Of a DNA stretch of 64,000 nucleotides, positions 34,244 to 43,010 are shown piece by piece. Within the stretch, counting starts at the first letter, position 1, and each line of letters starts with the position of its first letter. The stretch lies in the NCBI RefSeq assembly GCF_030159895.1, contig NZ_BSNI01000002.1, positions 1,266,306 to 1,330,305 of the forward strand, given 5' to 3'. Under the pieces are notes generated by a model. That model searched no databases and was not told the DNA's origin. It saw only the letters and a list, made by a program, of their open reading frames with translations. This DNA comes from Maritalea porphyrae (GTDB lineage: Bacteria; Pseudomonadota; Alphaproteobacteria; Rhizobiales; Devosiaceae). The translations under genes and the position numbers were made by a program.

Positions 34244-35824
34244 CTACCTTTCACCACCCTGCAGCTTGCCGCCCAAAATGGCGGGCACAAGGCCAATGGC
34301 AATGATGAGCAAAGCTGGAACAGCCGCGCTTTCAAAATTCTCAAGGCTCGCTTCGGCGTAAACATAGGTTGAAAGCGTCTCAAGGCCCAAGGGGCGCAGT
34401 AAGAGGGTTGCGGGCAGTTCTTTGATGCACTCGACGAAAACCAATGTCAGCGCAGCAACAATGGCAGGGCGCAAAGTGGGCAGATCAACCTCAATTAAAG
34501 AGCGCCAGCGATTTGCGCCCAACACGTGAGCGGCTTCAAGCAAGTTGACGCCGCGCTTTTTCATCGCCGCTTCAAGCGAATTGTGGCTAACGGTTAGAAA
34601 CCGCACCGAGTAAGCGTAGAGAATGGCAATTGGTGACCCGGATAATACAAGCCCAACGGTGACATTGAACCAAGCGCGGGTCGCGTCGTTAATCACCCCA
34701 TCAAGGAACCCAAGCGGCACCAAAACGCCAATGGCCAAAATGGTGCCGGGCACCGCATAGCCAAAGGTGGCGAGATAGGAAAGATTACGGCTTCCGTCCG
34801 CATTTACCATGCGCCGTGCCGTAAAATAGCCAATGCCAACGCAAATGGCAGCGCCAACAAAGGCGAGCCACACCGTGGTCCACAAGGCTTCAAGAATTTC
34901 AAAGCCAACGATACCACGCGCGATCCGCACCATGGCGGTCGAAGACAGTTCTAGCACCGGCACCACAAAGCCCAAACCAACAATAACGGTGCAAAATAAC
35001 GTCACCCAAACTGCGATTGTTGGTGGAATTTTGACCCGGGCAGGGGGCACGCGGCTATCGCGGCGCGTGAGATAATCTAGTTTGCGGCGTTCGTGCTGTT
35101 CGAGCCAAATAAGCCCAGCGATGATAATCACGGTGGTGACCGCCAATTGCGCCGCGCCGGGCAAGTTCGATTGATTGAGCCATGTGGCATAAACAATTGC
35201 GGTGAGGGTGTTCACCCCGAAAAACTCAACCGCGCCCACATCGTTGATCACTTCCATCAGTGCCAACGAAACCCCAACGATTAGGGCAGGGCGCGCAAGT
35301 GGCAAAATGACGTCGCGAAACGTACGCCATGGGCCAGCGCCCAAGGTGCGGCTGGCGGCAACCAACACACCTGATTGCATCAGGAAAAACGCGCGGCAGC
35401 TCAAGTAGACATACGGATAGAGCACCAAGCTCATCACAAAGGCGGCGCCGCCAATGGTGCGGAAATCGGGGAACCAATATTCGCGCATCGACTTTGCGCC
35501 GGTGAATGTGCGGATGGCGGTTTGCAAAGGACCAGTGAAGTCCATTACCTCAACCCACGCATAGGCAGAGATGTAGGTAGGTATGGCAAGCGGCAGAATA
35601 AACGCCCATTCAAAAAGCTTGCGCCCTGGAAATTCAAAGTTGGAAACAAGCCAAGCGCTCAACAGGCCGATTACACCTGTGAAAAGGCCAACCAGAAGCA
35701 GCAAAAGTCCCGTCTCGCGCAAAGCAACTGGCAACATGCGGGAGAATAATCCGCCCTCTGTGCCAAATGCACCAAGGGCCAACCAGCCAAGGGCCAGTGT
35801 GGGCAGGGCCATGGAAAAGATCAC
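34244..35824 (-). CDS. Fe3+ ABC transporter permease, FbpB-like
   Basis: 526 residues, a double-length permease with two homologous halves and about 12 membrane helices, as in FbpB/SfuB. EAA-like loops are SRTLGAGPWRTFRDVILPLARPALI in the first half and AAHVLGANRWRSLIEVDLPTLRPAI in the second. The likely start is the GTG at 35824; no ATG, GTG or TTG lies between it and the preceding gene's stop, although that interval stays open in the same frame. A terminator-like hairpin separates it from the binding-protein gene. No ATPase gene is seen next to it, so an ATPase must come from elsewhere. Confidence 0.87.
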   Translation of the reverse strand: MIFSMALPTLALGWLALGAFGTEGGLFSRMLPVALRETGLLLLLVGLFTGVIGLLSAWLVSNFEFPGRKLFEWAFILPLAIPTYISAYAWVEVMDFTGPLQTAIRTFTGAKSMREYWFPDFRTIGGAAFVMSLVLYPYVYLSCRAFFLMQSGVLVAASRTLGAGPWRTFRDVILPLARPALIVGVSLALMEVINDVGAVEFFGVNTLTAIVYATWLNQSNLPGAAQLAVTTVIIIAGLIWLEQHERRKLDYLTRRDSRVPPARVKIPPTIAVWVTLFCTVIVGLGFVVPVLELSSTAMVRIARGIVGFEILEALWTTVWLAFVGAAICVGIGYFTARRMVNADGSRNLSYLATFGYAVPGTILAIGVLVPLGFLDGVINDATRAWFNVTVGLVLSGSPIAILYAYSVRFLTVSHNSLEAAMKKRGVNLLEAAHVLGANRWRSLIEVDLPTLRPAIVAALTLVFVECIKELPATLLLRPLGLETLSTYVYAEASLENFESAAVPALLIIAIGLVPAILGGKLQGGER

Positions 35825-35836
35825 AAATAGCTCAAC

Positions 35837-35863
35837 AAAAGACAGGCGCGAAACCGCGCCTGC
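35837..35863 (-). terminator. Terminator-like hairpin between fbpA-like and fbpB-like genes
   Basis: On the minus strand: CAGGCGCG, GTTT, CGCGCCTG, then TCTTTTG. A perfect 8-bp GC stem followed by a short T-rich tail, 20 bases before the permease start. It probably reduces transcription past the binding-protein gene. Confidence 0.6.
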
Positions 35864-35913
35864 AATTAAGTTGTGAGCTTTGTCGCTTTGACCAGCGATC
35901 GTTCTTCTCCAAT

Positions 35914-35947
35914 CAAATCCGCTATCCGTTTCTTGGTATAGCGGATT
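35914..35947. other. Intercistronic inverted repeat after the fbpA-like gene
   Basis: AAATCCGCTAT and ATAGCGGATTT, perfect 11-bp arms around a 12-base loop, starting some 20 bases after the binding-protein stop codon. It probably stabilises the upstream mRNA. Confidence 0.6.
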
Positions 35948-35965
35948 TGGAATTTGTGCAAAGGC

Positions 35966-36997
35966 TTAGTTTTGTGGGCCTTCGTCAAACTTGACTTCGT
36001 CCACCAATTTGCTGGCTTCGTCGCGCTTGTCAGCGATTTCAGCAAGCGACAGATCGTCAGCTTTCAACTCGCCCCAGCCTTTTACAAGGTCAGATGCTTC
36101 AACGCCCGGCAAAACAGGATATTCAAAGTTTGTTTCTGCGTAGATGCTTTGCGCTTTTTCAGACAACAAAAATTGAATGAACTTCTTAGCGCCATCAAGG
36201 TTTGGTGCGTGCTTAGCCAAGCCAACGCCTGAAATGTTCACGTGGGTTTTGTTTTGTGCAGCACCTGGGAAGACCAAACGAACAGAAGCAGCCCATTCTT
36301 TTTGCTCTGGCTCTTTGTCGTTTGTGACCATTTTGCCCATATAATAGGTGTTGCCGATTGAGATATCGCACTCACCAGAGAAGATGGCTTTCACTTGGGC
36401 GCGGTCATTGCCAGTTGGTTTGCGTGCAAGATTGTCACGAACGCCTTCAAGCCATGTTTTGGTTGCTTCTTCGCCCTCATTTGCGATTTGCGCAGCGATT
36501 AGGCCGATATTGTACGCATGTTGGCCCGAACGTGTACACACGCGGCCCTGCCACTTTGGATTGGCCAAATCAGCGTAGGATAGTTCCTCATCGCTCACGC
36601 GGTCTTTTGAAACGTAGAATATGCGAGCGCGAAGCGACAACGCAGCCCATGCGCCATCTGGGTCGACAAATTCACCAGGAATTTTTGCGGTGATGTCTGT
36701 TGGAATAGCTTGCCAGATGCCAGCTTGCTTCATCGCGTCCAAACGGCCAACATCAACGGTCAACAATACGTCAGCTGGTGAGTTCTCGCCTTCTGAGCCA
36801 AGACGATCCACTAGACCATTCTTTGCAAACAACACATTTGCTTTAATGCCTGTTTCGGCTTCAAACGCGTCAGTAAGTGGCTTCAAAAGCTCTGGCTGGC
36901 GATAGCTGTAAACGTTGATTTCTTCAGCAACTGCTGCGGCACCAAAAAATGATGAACCAGCGATCAGAGTAGCTGCAAGCGACTTGGACAAATTCAT
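35966..36997 (-). CDS. Fe3+ ABC transporter binding protein, FbpA/FutA-like
   Basis: 343 residues, signal peptide ending near AAAVAEE. The mature part begins INVYSYRQPELLKPLTDAFEAETGIKANVLF, and the iron-binding tyrosines are visible in IGNTYYMGKM. LSLRARIFYVSK and SGQHAYNIGLIAAQI fit the FutA/FbpA group. It is the first gene of the unit with the double-length permease. No clear Fur, Irr or RirA site could be identified by eye upstream. Confidence 0.88.
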   Translation of the reverse strand: MNLSKSLAATLIAGSSFFGAAAVAEEINVYSYRQPELLKPLTDAFEAETGIKANVLFAKNGLVDRLGSEGENSPADVLLTVDVGRLDAMKQAGIWQAIPTDITAKIPGEFVDPDGAWAALSLRARIFYVSKDRVSDEELSYADLANPKWQGRVCTRSGQHAYNIGLIAAQIANEGEEATKTWLEGVRDNLARKPTGNDRAQVKAIFSGECDISIGNTYYMGKMVTNDKEPEQKEWAASVRLVFPGAAQNKTHVNISGVGLAKHAPNLDGAKKFIQFLLSEKAQSIYAETNFEYPVLPGVEASDLVKGWGELKADDLSLAEIADKRDEASKLVDEVKFDEGPQN

Positions 36998-37207
36998 TTC
37001 TTCACTCCATCTAAAAAGGGGTTGATGTCCCTCCGTTGCATGGGGTTTTCTTTGGTTTTTGCATTCCCGTCAACGATGCAGATCAAGTCAAAGTCGAGTA
37101 TTTGAGTATGCTTTTTTGAATGGTTCTAAACTGGAGTTCAAAACTCTATATAAATAAGCAGTTCCACGAATTTGGGCGGGACACAAAGGTGCGTCAGAAT
37201 GTCGCAA

Positions 37208-40198
37208 CTAGTTTGTAGTGCCAAACACCCGATCAGCCGGAATCGCCAGCTCCATCAGCATGCCAGTGCGTCCAATATGATCCAATGAAAGTGAGAAAGC
37301 GTTGGCTTTGGCCAAGGCATGTGTCAGCGAAAGGCCAACACCAGAGCGTACAAAATCGGCGGGAACGGCCTCATCGCCTTCAGGTTCATGATAAACAATG
37401 AACTGTTCGGCACGGTCTTGCCCCTGTTCGCCCATATCACGCACATGGATCATCAAATTATCGTCTTCGTCACGCACAGCGCTAAGCACCACATTGCCGC
37501 CAGCCGGGGTCAGCGTGACCGCACTTGCGAGCAGATTCATGATGGTTTGGGTCAAAAGCTTTTCATCCGCTTCAACGAAATAGCTGGTTTCTGGTATCGC
37601 GCTGCGTACAAAAACCTGCTGCGCATTTGCTTGAGCGCGAATGCGCACGATGCAGCGGTTGAGCAATAGCCCTAAATCAATTTCTTGGTTTAGTAGTTCG
37701 ACTTCGCCGATATTGAGGCGGCTCAAATCGTCGATTTCACCAATGACTTTTTCAATTTGTCGGGTCGCAGAATGAATGTCGCCGATATATTCCTTGTAGC
37801 GATCATTGTCGATTGGCCCGTAGGCTTCGTCTTTCATCAAGCTGTTGAATCCGGCAATGCTGGCCAACGGGCGGCGAATTTCGCGGCTTAGAATTGGCAG
37901 CACATTGTTGAGTTCATCTTTTTGGTGGTCAATTTGCGCCTGATCTGGTTTTTGCGCAAAAATCAGACCGAAGATTGGGCTTGAGGTGTCTTCCACATCA
38001 CCCAAAAACAGTTTTATCTCGCAATGCTCAGCGCCAGCAAAGGCTTTGATCGTGCCGCTGTCACTTTCTCCGGATAAGATGTTGAGGTAGGTGCCGCGAG
38101 TGTCGGTTGAGACATATTCAAGGATTGGGCGATTGCGCAACAGGTCAATCGATGGCCCAAATATGCGGCTGCCTTCACCATCGAGTTCAAGCACATAGCC
38201 AGCGCGATTAAGCTGAATGAAACCCGTACCCAAAGCGTTGGCGATTTTCGCAAAGCTCACCTGCGCATCATCACGCTCTTGCGCAATTATGCCATTGTTG
38301 GTGCGACCTGATTGCTCTTCGCGCGCCGTCAGCATATAGGCATTTTGCCCCTGCCAAACTGTTGTTTGCAAACGCGCAGAAACCTCAACCATTTCGCCAT
38401 CTTGGCGCTGAATTTTTGCAATGGGGCCAAAATCGTGACCCGCGTCATCAGCGCGAGGCAAAATGGCGTCAAGTCCCGCATCGCGAAGGTCATTGGTGGT
38501 GTTGTAGCCTGCAAGATCTGCCATTGACCGGTTGGCGAACAATACGTCCTGATCTCTGAATATCAGAATGCCCAATGGCAATTTGTTCAACACAAGTGCT
38601 TCGTCGCTAAGCGAAACAAGTGACGATTTTCCATTTAGGTCGCGCTGCGGCGATGGCGTCATCGCAACAACTTTGCCCGGCTCACGCACTGGCGCTTCAG
38701 GTTCGACCGTTTCTTTGACGGGTTCTTCAGTGTTCACCCGTTCGCGCAATATCCGTGAAAGCTCATCAAAGTTGTATTTTGAGGTCTTGTCCGCGACTTC
38801 TGCGGTCAGCTTTTGCGTTTCTTCATCCGCTTCTCGCAAAACATGCGTCGCAGAAATGCTCCAAAGCGCTGGGGTCTGATCTTCTTCGGTCGAACCATCG
38901 TCCAATTCGGCCAACTCGTCGCGCACTGCGTTCAACTGCTCGTTTTCAACGCCTTGGACTTGGGGCTTCTCTGCCGCGTCATCAATAGCTGCTTCGTCTG
39001 TTGGATCAGCAAAGTCTTCGTTCGCATCAATACGGTTTGCAGCCAGCAATTCAGTATCATCTAGCGCATCGGCGGTGATGTTGTTGCCTGAACTATAAAG
39101 ATGATCAATTAAGTCCGTCAGCCCAGTTGGGGCAACAGCTGCAGGTTCATCTTGGTCTTGAGCCGTATCATTTTGTGGCTCGGCGTCTGCAGACAAGTCT
39201 TCATCGGCATCATTCGCGCCGTCCAGCGTCGCGAGATGCTCAATGTCATATTCGTCGTCGCCGAACTCTTCTATGTCTTCTGGCTCCGACGTGGCGATGG
39301 CTGGTTCCTGCGCGTCGTCATCATTAAGCGTATCAGAGACTGACATTTCAGGTTGATCGCTAGAAACTAGCGTTTGATCTTCTTGCGGGCTGATTGTTGA
39401 AGGGGCGTCATTTGCCAACGCAACGCTTTGTGCTGGCTCACTTTCAGCAGCGATCGTTTGGTTGACTGTTTCCTCTTGCTCTTCATCAGCTGCGCTGGTC
39501 TCGTCTTCCGCTTCCGCTTCCGCTTCCGCTTCTGCTTCTGCTTCTGCTTCTGCTTCTGCTTCTGCTTCTGCTTCTACTTCTGCTTTCCACGCACTAGCCA
39601 GTGCGGCAAAATCAAGCATGAGCATCGACGCCCCGGCCTTAAGGCTCACATCAAGCTGCGATGCATCATTTAATTGCGCAAAGCTGCTGTTGAGAAGTCG
39701 CTGTAAATCGTCTTCGTTTTCGTGCTCAGTGGCGCCAGCAACAATCTCATTTTCGGCATTGATGATCACATAGGTTTGCGCTGGCGAGAACATCTGTTCA
39801 TCTGCAACAAGCGCATATGCATCACCATCAAACTGGTTGAAATCGATCGCATCGGTGGAAATGACCAGCAAGCCATTTTCACCCTGATCAGTTTTTAACG
39901 GTATGCAGGAACATGTCGCGGAAACAGGCTTCTTGCCCATTTGAAACCGCATACGGGAAACAGAGGCGCGGCCATCGTGACCAAGCTTGATCAGGCGATT
40001 GACTTGCCCTTTAAGCGGCTTTGGATCGGGCAGAAACTTGAGGCCCTTTTTTTTGAACTTCGAGCGAAACAGCTTTGCCGCCAGATTGCGCCAAATAAGC
40101 TCGCTACCGTCCTCATTCCAAAACCAAACTGGACGAGGATCAAGCGCGTAACTTAAAACGCGTTGCCCTACATTGGTGTAAATCCAGTCTTGCTGCAT
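37208..40198 (-). CDS. Very long PAS sensor, PdhS-like histidine-kinase homologue with degenerate catalytic motifs
   Basis: About 996 residues. N-terminal PAS-like region (to about 200); an acidic linker (about 205-470) that opens with a 26-residue Glu-Ala repeat; then PAS regions (about 545-780) including LGILIFRDQDVLFANRSMADLAG; a DHp-like region and an ATPase-like region. The layout and the segment EAYGPIDNDRYKEYIGDIHSA match PdhS/PleC-type kinases. The H box reads LSREIRRPLASI, so the phospho-accepting His is Arg, and the N box reads NLLASAV where NLLSNAI is usual. It is probably a non-catalytic scaffold or allosteric partner, like DivL in logic. The start is uncertain: 40198 has an upstream AAGAG, while 40225 would add nine residues. 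Confidence 0.75.
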   Translation of the reverse strand: MQQDWIYTNVGQRVLSYALDPRPVWFWNEDGSELIWRNLAAKLFRSKFKKKGLKFLPDPKPLKGQVNRLIKLGHDGRASVSRMRFQMGKKPVSATCSCIPLKTDQGENGLLVISTDAIDFNQFDGDAYALVADEQMFSPAQTYVIINAENEIVAGATEHENEDDLQRLLNSSFAQLNDASQLDVSLKAGASMLMLDFAALASAWKAEVEAEAEAEAEAEAEAEAEAEAEAEDETSAADEEQEETVNQTIAAESEPAQSVALANDAPSTISPQEDQTLVSSDQPEMSVSDTLNDDDAQEPAIATSEPEDIEEFGDDEYDIEHLATLDGANDADEDLSADAEPQNDTAQDQDEPAAVAPTGLTDLIDHLYSSGNNITADALDDTELLAANRIDANEDFADPTDEAAIDDAAEKPQVQGVENEQLNAVRDELAELDDGSTEEDQTPALWSISATHVLREADEETQKLTAEVADKTSKYNFDELSRILRERVNTEEPVKETVEPEAPVREPGKVVAMTPSPQRDLNGKSSLVSLSDEALVLNKLPLGILIFRDQDVLFANRSMADLAGYNTTNDLRDAGLDAILPRADDAGHDFGPIAKIQRQDGEMVEVSARLQTTVWQGQNAYMLTAREEQSGRTNNGIIAQERDDAQVSFAKIANALGTGFIQLNRAGYVLELDGEGSRIFGPSIDLLRNRPILEYVSTDTRGTYLNILSGESDSGTIKAFAGAEHCEIKLFLGDVEDTSSPIFGLIFAQKPDQAQIDHQKDELNNVLPILSREIRRPLASIAGFNSLMKDEAYGPIDNDRYKEYIGDIHSATRQIEKVIGEIDDLSRLNIGEVELLNQEIDLGLLLNRCIVRIRAQANAQQVFVRSAIPETSYFVEADEKLLTQTIMNLLASAVTLTPAGGNVVLSAVRDEDDNLMIHVRDMGEQGQDRAEQFIVYHEPEGDEAVPADFVRSGVGLSLTHALAKANAFSLSLDHIGRTGMLMELAIPADRVFGTTN
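39505..39582. repeat. Hexanucleotide tandem repeat in the PAS sensor gene
   Basis: Thirteen consecutive CTTCYR units (four CTTCCG, seven CTTCTG, one CTTCTA, one CTTCTG) encoding Glu-Ala repeats on the minus strand. The unit length keeps the frame, so slippage would change linker length only. Confidence 0.9.
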
Positions 40199-40381
40199 AG
40201 CTACTCTTAACTTCCCTTGTGCCATTTTGATACATTTCTGGCACCATTAGTTTACCTATAATTAAATATCGCGCATGGCGACGTTGGTCCATAAAAACCG
40301 TATGCTGGACCCAAACAGACAGGTTTCATGGTTAAGATCGGGAAGGTGTGGAAAAAAATGTAATTTGGCGCAAAAGCACTC

Positions 40382-40410
40382 TTGCAAACCGCGCAAGTGG
40401 GGCTTATGTA
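40382..40410 (+). promoter_or_regulatory. Possible tRNA-His promoter
   Basis: TTGCAA (40382-40387), a 17-base spacer, TATGTA (40405-40410), 20 bases before the tRNA. The -10 element is weak, so this is tentative. Confidence 0.35.
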
Positions 40411-40429
40411 TCGGCCCACAATTGGATAT

Positions 40430-40506
40430 GCCGCCTTAGCTCAGTTGGTTAGAGCACTAGTTTGTGGAACTAGGGGTCCCCCGTTCGAGCCGGGGAGGCG
40501 GTACCA
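40430..40506 (+). tRNA. tRNA-His (GTG)
   Basis: A 77-base cloverleaf with encoded CCA. Acceptor arms are GCCGCCT and AGGCGGT, the D arm contains AGCTCAGTTGGTTAGAGC, the anticodon stem-loop is CTAGT-TTGTGGA-ACTAG with anticodon GTG, and the T arm is CCCCCGTTCGAGCCGGGG. There is no extra G at position -1 and the discriminator base is A73, the unusual tRNA-His type known from many Alphaproteobacteria. Base pair 1-72 is G-U. Nine C residues follow the CCA. Confidence 0.95.
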
Positions 40507-40557
40507 CCCCCCCCCTAAAATGATTGATATCCAGAATTTGACGCTGAACTGCTGTCT

Positions 40558-42165
40558 CTATTTTGAGAGCCGCAGATCAGAAAGCTGATCGGCAATGGTC
40601 TCAAACGTGTCGATAAGGTCAGACGAACTAGACGGGAAGAAATCATGATTGCTGCTCGTCGCACAATCTGAGAGCATCTTACCGTTGGTTGAACTTGCCG
40701 ATATTCCCAGTCCAATTGTGTAGATCTCGATTTTTGACGGACTAGACTTTGCATTCTCACAGGCCCATTTGGTTCTATTGTCCATTTCTTTGATGACCTG
40801 CCAGTTCGACCAGCCCCATTTGCCCAATCGCTCGTTAATCGGCCAACCATATGCGCTGTAATAATGCGAGCCATAATTGTTGCTTTTGGTCTGAGATGCG
40901 TAGTTTTGCCCATCAGTCATCAAAATCATTACTTTGCTGGCGCCGTCATCGTAAGGTACGCCTTCATCATAAGGTGCTGTTGGTGACAAAACGCGCCAAC
41001 CCCAAATCGCACCTTGGTGAATGTTTGTGCCACCGCTGGCGACCATGGCATTAATCGCTGTTTTGATTGTGCTCATCTTGTTAGTAAGCGGCAAAATTTC
41101 GGCATCGCCACAAGGGCCGTTTGGCGAGTTAATACCTGTTGATGGCGACGCTTTCTGACCGCGATATTTACATTCACGTTCATGACGCTCGAGCCATGGC
41201 AGTCCGCCTCCTTTGTTGCCGCATGAGCCTTTTGTATCTTGCATATATCCGCGCTTTGAGCCGCCCGATGTATCAGCCTGATCGGGGTTGAACATCGGCA
41301 CAAAATATGTGTCTGGATCACCCATATTGGGCTCTTCGTCATTCACGTCGAGCCGTTGTGAAACGGGTTTGCTTTTGTCATGCGGCCGAGCTTCGACACA
41401 ACCCTTCCAGCTTACATTTGGAATCGAGGCATAAAGCTGAATGCGCTTCATTCGGTCGCTGGGGTTTGAAGTATCATGTCCGGTGCTAGAGTTGTCGTCG
41501 TCATCCAGATTGTCCCAGCTAATAGATGATACGCCTTTCGTATCTAACCATTTTGCGGTTTTGTTCTTTTCGCCGACATTCACCGCCATTGTGAACGGAA
41601 CGATGCCGATAAACACTTTGTCCGGTTCGGCATCGCCACCCGATAGAATGTCAACTGCGAGCGTTGATGCAGTTTTTAAAGCTGTTATGCGGCCGTATGA
41701 GGCCATAGAGCCAGAATTGTCGAGCACCATAACAACTTCAAGCCGGTTTTTTGCCCGTGTTGCTTCTGAAACAAGCGTTGCCTTCATCTCATTTACACCA
41801 ACAAGGCGCACAAACAGGGTTGGTCGAGAAATCTTGGCTGAAATCATCAGGCGGCCCGCCTCGGTGTCAATTTCAACCTTGTCGATGGCGATGGAAATAT
41901 CTGTGCCGTTCATTGCTTCGGTCGCAAGCTTTTGCGCCCGGTTTTTGATCCAAGTTTTGTTCTTCTTGTAAATTTCTGGCTGAAGAGACAGCACCGTTGA
42001 ATCAAGACTGATTTGAGTGGTTTTGCGTGCTTGCTGAATATTCACAAAATCAACGGCAGAGCCGCCCGTGGCAATCAATACCACGGCGATTACGCCAAAG
42101 ATCACGGCGAAGGCACCGCCTTCGTCGCGACCAAAACTCTTAAGTCTTGAAAGAATGAACTTCAT
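40558..42165 (-). CDS. TadG-like pilus-assembly/vWA domain protein
   Basis: 535 residues. The N-terminal region FGRDEGGAFAVIFGVIAVVLIATGGSAVDFVN is a TadE/TadG-type membrane anchor with a class III pilin-like processing context. A von Willebrand A domain follows: the MIDAS motif DNSGSM lies near residue 155, with the other MIDAS elements near GGTNIHQG (about 375) and MTDGQN (about 420). A long insertion between about 225 and 350 carries several cysteines. Such proteins belong to Tad/Flp pilus loci or act alone in surface attachment; no other tad genes are visible here. The ATG at 42165 is preferred over an in-frame TTG. Confidence 0.82.
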   Translation of the reverse strand: MKFILSRLKSFGRDEGGAFAVIFGVIAVVLIATGGSAVDFVNIQQARKTTQISLDSTVLSLQPEIYKKNKTWIKNRAQKLATEAMNGTDISIAIDKVEIDTEAGRLMISAKISRPTLFVRLVGVNEMKATLVSEATRAKNRLEVVMVLDNSGSMASYGRITALKTASTLAVDILSGGDAEPDKVFIGIVPFTMAVNVGEKNKTAKWLDTKGVSSISWDNLDDDDNSSTGHDTSNPSDRMKRIQLYASIPNVSWKGCVEARPHDKSKPVSQRLDVNDEEPNMGDPDTYFVPMFNPDQADTSGGSKRGYMQDTKGSCGNKGGGLPWLERHERECKYRGQKASPSTGINSPNGPCGDAEILPLTNKMSTIKTAINAMVASGGTNIHQGAIWGWRVLSPTAPYDEGVPYDDGASKVMILMTDGQNYASQTKSNNYGSHYYSAYGWPINERLGKWGWSNWQVIKEMDNRTKWACENAKSSPSKIEIYTIGLGISASSTNGKMLSDCATSSNHDFFPSSSSDLIDTFETIADQLSDLRLSK

Positions 42166-42220
42166 TTTGTCGGCCAAATCAGTTGAAATTTCAGCCGTTA
42201 TCGTGCGCGTTAAAGGTAAA

Positions 42221-42865
42221 TTAAATCACAACCACGCGGGTGCCAATTCGAACCCTTGTGTACAAATCCTTAATATCTTCGTTCGTAAGCCGAATACATC
42301 CGGACGATACTTTTTTGCCGATGGACCAGGGCTGTGTTGTGCCATGCAACCGATAGAGCGTGTTGCCAATGTAAAGCGCGCGTGCACCCAATGGATTATC
42401 AATGCCACCAGGCATATATGCAGGCAAATGGGGTTCGCGTTGACGCATCTCGGCAGGCGGTGTCCAGCCGGGCCATTCGCGTTTAGCTGTAATTTTATGT
42501 GTACCCGACCATTCAAAACCTGATCGCGCCACACCGATGCCATAACGCATTGCGCGGTTGCCGCTCATGACAAGATACAAAAACCGCGCATTTGTATCCA
42601 CAACCACTGTGCCAGCCGAATATTCGCTATTGTAGGTAACAACTTGGCGCAATAGGTCAGGGTGCTGCCCATATGGGTTTTTCACCTGCAATTTGTGTTT
42701 GGGCTCACCCTTGGCAATGCTCATGCCGGCAGGGGGCAAAACGTATATTGTCTGGCCAAATCGATTTTTTGTTTTGACCAAGCCGCCATCGGCGAACGCA
42801 CCGGTGCCAAACAAAAGCGCGAAAGCGCCAAAAGCCAATACAAAGATCTTGAGGGAAATACGCAT
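42221..42865 (-). CDS. L,D-transpeptidase, YkuD/ErfK type
   Basis: 214 residues, signal peptide (SLKIFVLAFGAFALLFGTGAFA). A YkuD domain with the catalytic motif LHGTTQPWSIGKKVSSGCIRLTN near the C-terminus contains the active-site His, Ser-Gly-Cys and Arg. MPGGIDNPLGARALYIG precedes it as usual. It forms 3-3 cross-links in peptidoglycan or anchors proteins to it, in the periplasm. It is monocistronic. Confidence 0.9.
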   Translation of the reverse strand: MRISLKIFVLAFGAFALLFGTGAFADGGLVKTKNRFGQTIYVLPPAGMSIAKGEPKHKLQVKNPYGQHPDLLRQVVTYNSEYSAGTVVVDTNARFLYLVMSGNRAMRYGIGVARSGFEWSGTHKITAKREWPGWTPPAEMRQREPHLPAYMPGGIDNPLGARALYIGNTLYRLHGTTQPWSIGKKVSSGCIRLTNEDIKDLYTRVRIGTRVVVI

Positions 42866-43010
42866 GGTTCAACTCGTTACTCGACGGCTCTCGAATTGAA
42901 AGCCGATACAATTTGAGTAAAACCATATTGGATTGCGAAGAATAAACGGTGAAAAGACTTGGTAAGTAAGAACTTAGCAAGAATGGTTTATCAGAGGTAA
43001 ATCAGTTTTT

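Noticed and set aside
39428-39773. Phe-Cys/Ala-Ser repeat open frames on the + strand opposite the PAS sensor
   Set aside because: They are the complement of the Glu-Ala hexanucleotide tract and have no independent start signals.
40507-40515. Run of nine C after tRNA-His
   Set aside because: A short homopolymer outside any gene, prone to sequencing error, with no associated structure or open frame.
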